A stretch of 64,000 nt of DNA from Armatimonadota bacterium (GCA_026003195.1 BPGU01000003.1:408763-472762); one strand, 5' to 3'. Positions 35,915 to 45,015 are shown, counted from the stretch's first letter. The notes: a model not told the origin generated them from the letters alone. Made by a program: numbers and translations.

Positions 35915-36091
35915 TTAGCAGGTGCGAAACATCTGGTTCCAGATGGCGGACAGGATGCCGAGCACCAACAGAAACACCAATCCCCCGATCAGTAGAGTGG
36001 GTATTGCTGGCAGCAGTATCGCTAGCAGCACCAGACAGCCCAGACACCCCAGACAGGACGAACACGCACCGCCAGACGGTGGATTTGCCAT
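35915..36091 (-). CDS. 58-aa Cys-rich membrane peptide next to the CRISPR array
   Basis: This reading frame is too short for routine gene calling. It encodes MANPPSGGACSSC, then LGCLGCL leading into a hydrophobic span of about 33 residues (one long or two short transmembrane helices), and ends MFRTC. There are five Cys: four near the N terminus in C-x2-C-x2-C-x2-C spacing and one at the end, suggesting metal or disulfide binding. A GGAAGG about 8 nt before the ATG supports translation. It is co-oriented with cmr1 (104 nt downstream). I do not know the family. Confidence 0.55.
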   Translation of the reverse strand: MANPPSGGACSSCLGCLGCLVLLAILLPAIPTLLIGGLVFLLVLGILSAIWNQMFRTC

Positions 36092-36100
36092 AGGAAGTAC

Positions 36101-36130
36101 CTTCCTTTCCCTGACAGGCGGGCTTGTAAC
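36101..36130 (-). repeat. Decayed CRISPR repeat at the distal end of the array
   Basis: This 30-nt block matches the array repeat at 22 of 30 positions, including the shared end GTAAC. It lies 39 nt before the first recognised repeat, exactly the spacing of a repeat-spacer unit. It also contains the Shine-Dalgarno of the 58-aa gene. Confidence 0.6.
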
Positions 36131-36169
36131 TGGCTTGCTGGCTGGTGCTGCACAGCGCCTCTTTATGTG

Positions 36170-38706
36170 GTTTCAATCCCTTATCGGTAGGCTCGTACCC
36201 CGGGTTGCGGACGACATGGGGGTAAGAGAGATTCAGCGTTTCAATCCCTTATAGGTAGGCTCGTAACAGGCGGCTGCGCGCGAGGTCGCAGCTGCCATCG
36301 AGCGTTTCAATCCCTTATAGGTAGGCTCGTAACACTCGGGAGAGGGGCAGACAAGCCCCGACCCCGAGAAGTTTCAATCCCTTATAGGTAGGCTCGTAAC
36401 GTCAAGCTGCTGGAAGCAAGAGGAGTATCTGTATCTCCGTTTCAATCCCTTATAGGTAGGCTCGTAACGGGCGTACTGGAAATCCCAGCCTCGGGACACG
36501 TCCTGGTTTCAATCCCTTATAGGTAGGCTCGTAACCAGCTCCGATTGGTAGTAGACCTGTCCCTCATCCAGTGTTTCAATCCCTTATAGGTAGGCTCGTA
36601 ACGGGCGTACTGGAAATCCCAGCCTCGGGACACGTCCTGGTTTCAATCCCTTATAGGTAGGCTCGTAACTTACTCTATCCTTTGGCCGTGATATCCGACG
36701 AGGTAAGTTTCAATCCCTTATAGGTAGGCTCGTAACCAAAGGCAGAAAGCCACACCCCTTAACAGGCACCCATCGTTTCAATCCCTTATAGGTAGGCTCG
36801 TAACTGTCGCAGTCCACGAAAGCTGTGAAAGCAAACCGTGCAGTTTCAATCCCTTATAGGTAGGCTCGTAACTGCTGCTCTCTGCTGTCCAGAACATCTC
36901 GCAGAGTGATGGTTTCAATCCCTTATAGGTAGGCTCGTAACGCTCTCGGAGCTGGAGCTGCACCTGAAGCTCTCTGAACGTTTCAATCCCTTATAGGTAG
37001 GCTCGTAACGGGTGAACCCATCCGCGTAAGCTTCAATGGTCAGACCAGTTTCAATCCCTTATAGGTAGGCTCGTAACCCGAGAACGGACAGCAACCACCG
37101 CCACGTCCGCGCGCGTTTCAATCCCTTATAGGTAGGCTCGTAACGCTGCCAGGCGGAAGGTGCCCGCTCGGCCAGCACGTGTTTCAATCCCTTATAGGTA
37201 GGCTCGTAACGCCTCCCAGCCTGATCATCATGCCGGAGGACATTTTGTTTCAATCCCTTATAGGTAGGCTCGTAACTCGCGCAGTGGATTTCAATAACAG
37301 CTGCGCGTCGGCGTTTCAATCCCTTATAGGTAGGCTCGTAACTGGCGCAGCGGTTGCCTCGTTCGCTTCGTGCAAAGCTTGTTTCAATCCCTTATAGGTA
37401 GGCTCGTAACGCAACTGCAACACTTCTTCAAGTCTGAAACGGACTTTGTTTCAATCCCTTATAGGTAGGCTCGTAACGTAGAAGCCCGCAGAAGCCCTCT
37501 ACAGCCCTTTGTAGGTTTCAATCCCTTATAGGTAGGCTCGTAACCTCTTCGCAGACCGTCACCGCTACAAACTCAAACACGTTTCAATCCCTTATAGGTA
37601 GGCTCGTAACGGGCTACGCCCCTGCCGTTTCGCCGAATAACGACTACGTTTCAATCCCTTATAGGTAGGCTCGTAACTGTACGCGCAGGGCAGAACAGAC
37701 GAACAACTGCGCAGTTTCAATCCCTTATAGGTAGGCTCGTAACCGGTCTTTCCGGGTCCCCCCAGTCGCTGTATGGGTCGTTTCAATCCCTTATAGGTAG
37801 GCTCGTAACTGTAAGAAGACGTTGACCGTCTCCTCTTTCGCACAGGTTTCAATCCCTTATAGGTAGGCTCGTAACCTTCTCGCCCAGTCCGTCGAAAGAC
37901 GCATCCTTGAGTTTCAATCCCTTATAGGTAGGCTCGTAACTCTTGTATGCTCATTTTCTACCTCCTTCTTCTGTGGTTTCAATCCCTTATAGGTAGGCTC
38001 GTAACTGCTGATCGGCGCAAAACAAACGAACACTTGTGAGGGTTTCAATCCCTTATAGGTAGGCTCGTAACGTGCGAATCGCGCTGTACTCGCAGAACGC
38101 ATTGGCAAACGTTTCAATCCCTTATAGGTAGGCTCGTAACGGTCGTTGGAGTGTGCGCACCACCTCCTTTCGGCTCGTTTCAATCCCTTATAGGTAGGCT
38201 CGTAACGCGATTCAGCTCTTCCGATGCCCTGAAGCGATACTGGTTTCAATCCCTTATAGGTAGGCTCGTAACGGAAGAGATGAAAAAGATAATAGCAGTG
38301 AACCCTGAGTTTCAATCCCTTATAGGTAGGCTCGTAACTCGCGGCGGACAGCATCGAGCTGGAAGCAGCCCTCGTTTCAATCCCTTATAGGTAGGCTCGT
38401 AACGCGGCTATGTGAACTGATATATAAGGCGTATCATTCGTTTCAATCCCTTATAGGTAGGCTCGTAACGCAAATCGGGTTCGTTCAGCTTGAACACCAC
38501 GCGGTGTTTCAATCCCTTATAGGTAGGCTCGTAACGTGAGGTAATACAGCGCGTCGCGGAGCATGTCACTGAGTTTCAATCCCTTATAGGTAGGCTCGTA
38601 ACAGCTGCACCAGCAGCTACGCCAGCGCGTTGCGTTTCAATCCCTTATAGGTAGGCTCGTAACCGCACCATTTCACGTTTCAATCCCTTATAGGTAGGCT
38701 CGTAAC
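36170..38706 (-). CRISPR. CRISPR array, 39 repeats of 30 nt and 38 spacers
   Basis: Read on the plus strand the repeat starts GTTTCAATCCC and ends GGCTCGTAAC; read on the minus strand it ends ATTGAAAC, the usual 8-nt crRNA 5' tag. The array is therefore taken to be transcribed leftward. This agrees with a degenerate repeat at the left end (36170-36199, with TCGG and GTACC changes) and with a leader promoter on the right. Spacers are about 35-40 nt, except a 13-nt one at 38664-38676 next to the leader. The spacers at 36469-36505 and 36603-36639 are identical. No cas1, cas2 or cas6 is in the window. Confidence 0.98.
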
Positions 38707-38720
38707 CAAAGGTTTTTGTC

Positions 38721-38750
38721 ATTCTATGAGAAAATCTAACAGGTTGTCAA
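38721..38750 (-). promoter_or_regulatory. CRISPR leader promoter
   Basis: On the minus strand, a perfect TTGACA (38750-38745), 18 bp, TAGAAT (38726-38721). The -10 ends 14 nt before the first repeat, so transcription should start almost at the repeat. Confidence 0.7.
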
Positions 38751-38861
38751 GGAGCACCCGCTGGGAACCGCCACGCTTTGCCTCTATTCTATCGTATCCC
38801 CCGCAAAAATGCAAGCCTTTGGGGCGCATCAGCGCGAATTTTTTTGTGTAGCTGCGCCAAA

Positions 38862-38910
38862 GAGTCGTCTACCTCCTTCGTGGGAATACCGAATCGGGGG
38901 TAGACGACTC
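38862..38910. terminator. Inverted repeat after the barrel-protein gene, CRISPR leader side
   Basis: A perfect 12-bp inverted repeat (GAGTCGTCTACC at 38862-38873 and its complement at 38899-38910, 25-nt loop) lies 22 nt past the stop of the gene at 38933. It probably ends that operon before the leader. The long loop and missing T-tract leave this uncertain. Confidence 0.45.
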
Positions 38911-38932
38911 GCTTGTGACAAAAAGCTACCGC

Positions 38933-41836
38933 TTAAAACCGCGCGCTGAGGTCGGCGTCCAGGGTGAAGGCTTTGTAGTTGTAGTTGGCATACTGCGAGT
39001 CGCGGTTGGAGCGTTCCTGCAGGCGGATGCTGAGCGTAAACGCCAGATAACGGTTGATCTCATATTCGTAGCCCAGCGCGCTGTCGCGGTCTATACTGCC
39101 GAAGAAGCCCTGCACATCCGAGAAGCGATGCTCCAGGAACGCGCTCTGGCGGGGGGCGAAGGGATACTCCAGCCGCAACGAGTACGCCAGCATCTTCTGG
39201 TCCTGTCGCTGTCCGCTGCCGCCGAAGCTGAACAGGCTGGAGGAGTTCATACGCTGTGCCTGCAGGTTCAGTATCAGCTTGCGCGTGAGCTCGGTGCGCA
39301 GGGTGAAGTAGAGGATGTCGGTCTTCGCGCCGTCGCTGGCGCCCACGTAGTTCACGTTCTGGCGGGTGAAGTTCAGCGCGACGCTGGTCTTGTCCGACAG
39401 GCGATAGTTCACCCCCAGGTTCAGACCCTGCATGTCGGTGTTGGTGAGGTTATCGCCTGCGCTCAGCTGCTGCGTCCAGCCCAGGTCTACCGACAGGCTA
39501 TCGTTGGGCGTGAAGCTCGCCGTCAGGTTGTGCGAGCGGTTCTTCACGCCGATGCTGGAGTAGGTCAATCCGCTGGTGATGGGGTTATAGTAGCCGCCGC
39601 TGTAGTTGCCTCCCGCGCCGTAGCCCACTCCCCAGCCCGACTGGTAGCCTCCGGGTCCGATGAACGAACCGCCCAAATTGCCTCCCAGATAGCTGCCCGT
39701 GCTGGAGAGGGTGCCCGAATCGCGCACCGCATACTGGTAGCTGATGTTCAGCGTCTTCAGGGGCAACCACCGCACGCCCACGCTGATGTCCTGCGCGTTG
39801 TTGCTGCTGCCCGATGAACGGGTACGTCCGCGCGCCAGCACGCCGTTAAACGCCAGACGGTCGCTCTGGCTCCAGCTCCAGGTCAGGCGCAGGGTATTGC
39901 TGGAGCTGTCGTAGGTGTTGGTGGTCGTGTTGCCTCCGGTGGTGAAGGTGCTGACGCTGCTGGCGCGGGTGCTGAGCAGGTCCAGGCTGAGCGACACACT
40001 GCCCAGCCGATGGGTGAGGCTGAGGGTCTGGCTCTGGTTTTCGCTGGAGCCGTAGCTGCCGGAGCTGTTGCGCTGGCGCAGCCAGGAGAAGCGCACCTGA
40101 GGCGCCCTGGGCAGGTTCAGCGTGGCGTCGAAGGAGGTGTTCTGCACCGACGCGCTGCCCGTGCGCTGGGAACCGCTCAGATAGCTCCCCAGATAGTCGG
40201 GAACCTGCATCCGGTCGATGGTCAAGCGGGCGTTGAACTGCTGGCTGCCCACGTATTCGATGCTGTGGCTGTAGCCCTTCTCCTGTCTGCGGAAGCCCAC
40301 GCTCTCCACCGTGACGAAATCGGGGTCGATGTCGCGCCACATCGTCGTCCAGCGCACACTGCCCAGATTCAGCGTGGCGTTGAGCATCCTGCCCTGCCCT
40401 TCCTGTGTGCTGGCGCCCCGTTCTGCACTGCTGCGCGCCGCATAGAAGCCGATACTGCCCCACTTGCCCAGCTGCCAGTTCAGGTCGTAGCCCATCACCC
40501 GCCGCGAACCGAGTGTGGCGTTGCCTGTCAGGCGTGGCACATAGGTGATGCTGATGATGCTGGTGGCGGGGATGGCGCGGTTGAAATAGACGCGATAGGG
40601 AATATCGGGGTCGACGAAGAAATCGCCCTCACCGCGCTGCGTGCCCTGCTGCTGGGGCACACCGTCCACCGTGGCGATGATCGCGCTGCCCGGCTCCACC
40701 GGATACTGCAGTTCGTAGGGCGAAAGCGGGTTGCCGTAGCCGTAGAATCGCTCCGTCTTGGTGCGCAAGCCGGTAGAGGAACGGGCGTCCTGGCGCAGAG
40801 AGATGACCCCCAGCTGGAGCGAACCCAGCGGAGCCTCCACCCGCCAGCCTGTCAGCCTGCCGGAGGGTTCGTTGTAGCCCTCCGATTCAAAACTGACCAG
40901 AATGGTGGAGGTGCGCGGGATGATAATCCCCTCCTTGAAGTTCAGCAAACCGGTGAAGTAGTCGATCTCATAGTCTCTGCCGCGCACCATCTCGCGCCCG
41001 TCCACCCGCACGCGCTCGGAGCCGTCCAGTATCTGGCTGGCGTTCAGGTAGTAGGGTCCGCCACTATCGTTGCCGTAGATGACGCTGGTGCGGGCGGTGG
41101 CGCGCGTCTCGCTGTAGATTCCGCTCACCTTCAGCGGGATAGAGGGGCTCAGGCGCGTGCTGACGTGTATGCCGCGCAGCGTCTTGTGGAACGACACCAG
41201 CTCGTTGCCGCCCAGCGCGGCGGTGATGTCGCCCAGATCAATGCGTGTGCCTCCCCGTTCGTAGTTGATAGAGAACCGCCGATCCTGCGGCGTGCCGAAA
41301 GGCGTGTTGGTCAGACGCCAGTTGAAGTTGAACAGGTCAAATACCTTCGTGCCGATGATGGAGAGCTCGGTGAAGTCGGTGACCGGTCGTCCCCCTTGCC
41401 CAAAATAGTAGGAATCGCTGTAGGCGTTGCGGTCGCCGCTGACCCTGGCGATGTGAAAACCGATTTTCTTGCTGCCGCTCAGCTGTATCTTGCGGTTGAA
41501 CTCCTCCGAGAGGGCGCGGAACGGGTCTTTGGAGCGGCGCGCATTCTCCACCGTTTTGCGCTGCACGGTGATGGTAGACTGTTTCGGCTCCTCCTGTGGC
41601 GGCGTCGGCGTGGGACGATTGGCAGGCTGCGGCGGTGCGGGCGATTTGTCTTCGGCAGGCGTGCGCAGCAACTCCTCTATCCGGCTGGGCTTGAGCCGTT
41701 TATTGAACAGCGAGGGCTGTAACGCCTCGCGCACCTCGTCTGCCGAAATCTGCGCGGGAGGCTCGTCCAGCGGAAACGCCAGGCACACCGCCGACGCCCA
41801 CAGCCACAGAACGCTCAGCAAGGTCAACCGTTGCAT
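38933..41836 (-). CDS. Large outer-membrane beta-barrel-like surface protein
   Basis: This protein (967 aa) has a signal peptide (MQRLTLLSVLWLWASAVCLA) and a Pro-rich linker at about 60-95. The body has alternating beta strands typical of barrels and ends in an aromatic residue (FTLDADLSARF), an outer-membrane barrel signature. The middle part contains GGPYYLNASQILDGSERVRV and RGRDYEIDYFTGLLNFKEG, a usher- or SprA-like plug motif also seen in large diderm surface proteins. The ATG at 41836 has GAGGTGGG upstream. It is the last gene of a DUF5693-csaB operon, 13 nt after the csaB stop. The function is not known. Confidence 0.72.
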   Translation of the reverse strand: MQRLTLLSVLWLWASAVCLAFPLDEPPAQISADEVREALQPSLFNKRLKPSRIEELLRTPAEDKSPAPPQPANRPTPTPPQEEPKQSTITVQRKTVENARRSKDPFRALSEEFNRKIQLSGSKKIGFHIARVSGDRNAYSDSYYFGQGGRPVTDFTELSIIGTKVFDLFNFNWRLTNTPFGTPQDRRFSINYERGGTRIDLGDITAALGGNELVSFHKTLRGIHVSTRLSPSIPLKVSGIYSETRATARTSVIYGNDSGGPYYLNASQILDGSERVRVDGREMVRGRDYEIDYFTGLLNFKEGIIIPRTSTILVSFESEGYNEPSGRLTGWRVEAPLGSLQLGVISLRQDARSSTGLRTKTERFYGYGNPLSPYELQYPVEPGSAIIATVDGVPQQQGTQRGEGDFFVDPDIPYRVYFNRAIPATSIISITYVPRLTGNATLGSRRVMGYDLNWQLGKWGSIGFYAARSSAERGASTQEGQGRMLNATLNLGSVRWTTMWRDIDPDFVTVESVGFRRQEKGYSHSIEYVGSQQFNARLTIDRMQVPDYLGSYLSGSQRTGSASVQNTSFDATLNLPRAPQVRFSWLRQRNSSGSYGSSENQSQTLSLTHRLGSVSLSLDLLSTRASSVSTFTTGGNTTTNTYDSSSNTLRLTWSWSQSDRLAFNGVLARGRTRSSGSSNNAQDISVGVRWLPLKTLNISYQYAVRDSGTLSSTGSYLGGNLGGSFIGPGGYQSGWGVGYGAGGNYSGGYYNPITSGLTYSSIGVKNRSHNLTASFTPNDSLSVDLGWTQQLSAGDNLTNTDMQGLNLGVNYRLSDKTSVALNFTRQNVNYVGASDGAKTDILYFTLRTELTRKLILNLQAQRMNSSSLFSFGGSGQRQDQKMLAYSLRLEYPFAPRQSAFLEHRFSDVQGFFGSIDRDSALGYEYEINRYLAFTLSIRLQERSNRDSQYANYNYKAFTLDADLSARF

Positions 41837-41849
41837 CGCCCTGCCCACC

Positions 41850-42938
41850 TCACGAAGCCAACCCGAGTAGCGCATCGATAGGACGCCATGCCAGGGTGCG
41901 TTGCTGGGCAGCATACGCCTGCACCCGCTCGCGCAACGTGTGCTGTTGTTCCCATATCTCGGCGAGGTATTGCTCCAGCAGAGACTCTTCCACGCTTGCT
42001 ACATCCACGACGTATTTCGGCTCAACCGGCTCCCAGAAGGCGCGCACCTTCGGGTCGTAACTCAGTGCCAGTGCGGGCACGCCCGATGCCGCCGCCAGCA
42101 TCAGCACGTGCAGACGAACGCCTACCACCACCCGACAACAGGCGAGCACATCCCTGACCTCTTGCACCGACAGGGGCTTACGAAGCACTACCGCGTCGGG
42201 CACACCTGTTGCTATCTCCTCTACCAGTTCACCGTCGCGCGATGCCTGCATGGGTAGCAACCATATCCTCGCTCGCCACCGCCGCACGGCGTACCGGGCA
42301 AGCGACTGAAACGTCGCCGCCGGCGACACTTGTGCACCTGCCCATCGGCGAGGCGCCATCGCAAGCAATGCCTCACCTTTTTCGACGCCGAATTGTTGCA
42401 AAACTCTCCACCCGTTCTCTATATCGGCTTCGGGCAACAGGAAGGAAAGGTCTGCACCCACCTGCACCCGCTCCACTCCCATCGCCCGCAAAAGCTCCGC
42501 AGAATCCGGGTCGCGCACCACCACAACGTCTGCCCGTCGCGCTGCCCGCGCTGTCCACCGCTGCGCCCAGCGTCGTCGCAGGGGACCGATTCCCTGCCCT
42601 ATCCACGCAACGCGACAACCTGCCCGTCGCGCCAGGCTGTGCATACCCAGATAATAGACGACGGAACGCGCGCTGGTGACATCCTGAATCAGGCTGCCCC
42701 CACCCAGCACGAACACCTGCACTCGACGCATCGCTCGCCAAATTGCCCGGATGTCGGTGCGCGGTATGGCTGGGACATGATGCTCGCGTTGCGTATACGC
42801 AGTGTCCGTGCTCAGCACGGTCACCGAGCCGGTGTATCCCGCCTGCCGTAAGCCGTGTACCAGACCTGCCAGAACCGCTTCATCCCCCAGGTTGGCGAAA
42901 CCGTAGTATCCGCAGGCGAGGATACCCTGCCGACTCAT
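41850..42938 (-). CDS. csaB: Polysaccharide pyruvyl transferase CsaB
   Basis: CsaB transfers pyruvate to the secondary cell wall polymer so that SLH-domain proteins can bind (362 aa, usual length). It has ACGYYGFANLGDEAVLAGLV at the N terminus, FVLGGGSLIQDVTS near 77-90, and C-terminal RLHVLMLAAASGVPALALSY. The ATG at 42938 overlaps the TGA of the DUF5693 gene (ATGA), so the long in-frame extension upstream, which reads through DUF5693 in another frame, is rejected. An SLH gene at 53357 fits the pathway. Confidence 0.93.
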   Translation of the reverse strand: MSRQGILACGYYGFANLGDEAVLAGLVHGLRQAGYTGSVTVLSTDTAYTQREHHVPAIPRTDIRAIWRAMRRVQVFVLGGGSLIQDVTSARSVVYYLGMHSLARRAGCRVAWIGQGIGPLRRRWAQRWTARAARRADVVVVRDPDSAELLRAMGVERVQVGADLSFLLPEADIENGWRVLQQFGVEKGEALLAMAPRRWAGAQVSPAATFQSLARYAVRRWRARIWLLPMQASRDGELVEEIATGVPDAVVLRKPLSVQEVRDVLACCRVVVGVRLHVLMLAAASGVPALALSYDPKVRAFWEPVEPKYVVDVASVEESLLEQYLAEIWEQQHTLRERVQAYAAQQRTLAWRPIDALLGLAS

Positions 42939-44887
42939 GCCTGCATCCGCCTCGTCCACCAGCGTATTGCCACGAACGCCAGCGTTCCTATTATAGCACC
43001 GAGCAGCCAGCCCAGCAAGATCCTGGGCACAGAAAGCGCAAGGGGGGTGTGGATATGGCAGAGAGTGTTGACCACCGACGCCTGACCGATCACCCCCACC
43101 AGCAGCAGCGGAACCCACACCGCCCGCCCGATGCCCGCCGCCGACATCGCCAGAGCCAGCACCAGCGCAGGATGCCCCACCAGAAACTCCTTGGTGCGAG
43201 GACGTGCCAGCAGGTAACGCTCCAGCATCATGCGCATCTTCATCTCCATGTCGGAAACGCCCACGCCCGGCTCGTTGCCCGTGCGCATCAGCACCAGAGC
43301 CAGCAGAATCAGCGCGACGAACACCGCCGTTGCCAGCCCCACCGTGACCGGGTGGCTGACGATTCGCTGCCACCGCTCGCGAATGCGCTGTCTGGCGTCG
43401 GCGAAGGAGGTGGCGTTCACCGTATCCAGCGCATACGCCCACCCAACCGCCAGCACCGGCAACAGGTGCGCCAGCTTGATGCCTGCGAACTGGTTCGCCT
43501 TCACCAGAAACGGCAGGGACGCCAGCAGAGCCACCACGTGCAGCCCCCCTGCCAGGCTGAACAACGTCACCCCCGCAAAAACGCCCAGGGCGTATAGCAC
43601 CGGCGAGCGCGCCGAGCGCAAGACGTTCGTCAGCACAAAACCCAGCGAGGGAAACGCCACCGCCGCCGCCAGAGCACAGGCTTTGCGTCCCGTCTCTCCG
43701 CCTGTATAGGCGAGTGCCAGCCCGAGAGCAAACGCGCCCAGAGCCAGCCACCCCGAACGGCGCAGGGCAAAGAGCCTCTCCAGAAGCAGGAGCCCTGCCA
43801 CCAGCGCCGAGCCGCCAGCGATCCACCACACCCATGCAGGCACTTTGGGATCGGTGAACGGGTGAGGCTCCCCGACACGGTAACCGGCTTCCTGCAGGGA
43901 GAGACGCAGCTGCGCAACGAACCTCGCCGCCCCCTGCAGAGGCTGCTCTTCCAAACTGCTGGGCAGGCGCACATAGCACAGGCGGATGTTGCGCTCGCGC
44001 ACCGCACGGGTGTAACGCTCCCGAAGCTCCCCCGGGCTGAGGGTGGACATCTCTGCAGCAGGGACACTGTGTACGCGCACCACGCGGTCCAGCAGAAGGC
44101 GAGTGAGTCGTTCGTCACCCTTCTGCTTGCCGAACTCCACCGAGCCGTACAGCATTCCCTGCCGACGCATTTCCTCCGCAGTACGGGAGAGCAGGGCACG
44201 AAAACCGAGCACTTCGTCCCCGCTGAACACGACGACCTTTGCCCCTACGCGCCTTGCGCCCTCCAGCGTGCGCTGGATGTACAGGGGTGTACAGGCAGGG
44301 CTGTTGCCCACCCGCGCTACGACCGAGAGCCCTGCTGCCACAACCTGTCTCGCCAACACGGGGTCTATGCCCGCACGGAGCTGCTGGAAAGCAGCGGGCG
44401 ATACCGGCACCGAAAACCCCACCGCCCCACCGGTGTCGGTGTAGGCGTACACCAGCACGCCCCCCTTCGCCCGCAGGGTGTCCAGCAGCTTCTTGCGCGA
44501 AGGGGTATACACCGTACGCCACAGGGAAGGTGTGGTGTGGATACTTCCCACCGCCTGCCTCAGTCGTTCCACCACCTGCACCGACGCCGCCCGTACGATA
44601 GGTGAGGGAAACCTGGGATACAGCTCCCACGTCAGCTGCCCGGCGCGGAAAAGGTCCTCCACGCTCTGCTCTTCCAGAGCCACTGCGGTCGCGCCCGCTT
44701 GCTTCATCGGTGACAGTGTTTGCGCCCAGCCGATGCCGGTATCCGCGCTGATGTGAAACAACTGCTCGCCGTCCAGCACGATACCCACGCGCCTGTTCAG
44801 CGATTCCGCGCGCCAGCGCGCCCCGAACGCCAGCAAAGAGACAGCAGTTCCCAGTACCACCAACAGCCAGCCGATGCGGTGAATCAT
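42935..44887 (-). CDS. DUF5693 family membrane protein
   Basis: This is a polytopic membrane protein (650 aa): an N-terminal transmembrane anchor, a large extracytoplasmic domain (about 30-335, including RRVGIVLDGEQLF and VKQ-type alpha/beta segments), then about nine transmembrane helices. Such genes are commonly found directly before csaB in S-layer-bearing bacteria, as here with a 4-nt overlap. It may take part in moving or modifying the wall polymer, which is inference from context. GGAG precedes the ATG. Confidence 0.85.
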   Translation of the reverse strand: MIHRIGWLLVVLGTAVSLLAFGARWRAESLNRRVGIVLDGEQLFHISADTGIGWAQTLSPMKQAGATAVALEEQSVEDLFRAGQLTWELYPRFPSPIVRAASVQVVERLRQAVGSIHTTPSLWRTVYTPSRKKLLDTLRAKGGVLVYAYTDTGGAVGFSVPVSPAAFQQLRAGIDPVLARQVVAAGLSVVARVGNSPACTPLYIQRTLEGARRVGAKVVVFSGDEVLGFRALLSRTAEEMRRQGMLYGSVEFGKQKGDERLTRLLLDRVVRVHSVPAAEMSTLSPGELRERYTRAVRERNIRLCYVRLPSSLEEQPLQGAARFVAQLRLSLQEAGYRVGEPHPFTDPKVPAWVWWIAGGSALVAGLLLLERLFALRRSGWLALGAFALGLALAYTGGETGRKACALAAAVAFPSLGFVLTNVLRSARSPVLYALGVFAGVTLFSLAGGLHVVALLASLPFLVKANQFAGIKLAHLLPVLAVGWAYALDTVNATSFADARQRIRERWQRIVSHPVTVGLATAVFVALILLALVLMRTGNEPGVGVSDMEMKMRMMLERYLLARPRTKEFLVGHPALVLALAMSAAGIGRAVWVPLLLVGVIGQASVVNTLCHIHTPLALSVPRILLGWLLGAIIGTLAFVAIRWWTRRMQA

Positions 44888-44970
44888 ACTGCGCAGCTCC
44901 TCAACTTTTTGCCGTTACTTCTGTGTGATGCGTTGCCCATTTCGGCACAGGGGAGGCAGATACCTGTGTG

Positions 44971-44998
44971 TTGGTTCTGTTCCAGTATATGTTATAAT
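44971..44998 (+). promoter_or_regulatory. Promoter of the Uma2 gene
   Basis: TTGGTT (44971-44976), a 16-bp spacer, and a perfect TATAAT (44993-44998), 18 nt before the ATG at 45016. Confidence 0.65.
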
Positions 44999-45015
44999 AC
45001 CGCTGGTGATGGAAG

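Noticed and set aside
36778..38390. Short frames inside the CRISPR array repeating YEPTYKGLK or FQSLIGRLVT
   Set aside because: They are translations of the 30-nt repeat and its spacers, not genes.
39995..41722. Long plus-strand frames opposite the barrel protein
   Set aside because: Ala/Val/Arg-rich shadows of a beta-strand-rich minus-strand gene that has a signal peptide and RBS.
42939..43979. N-terminal extension of the csaB frame
   Set aside because: The extra residues read through DUF5693 in the wrong frame; the ATGA overlap and the family start place csaB at 42938.
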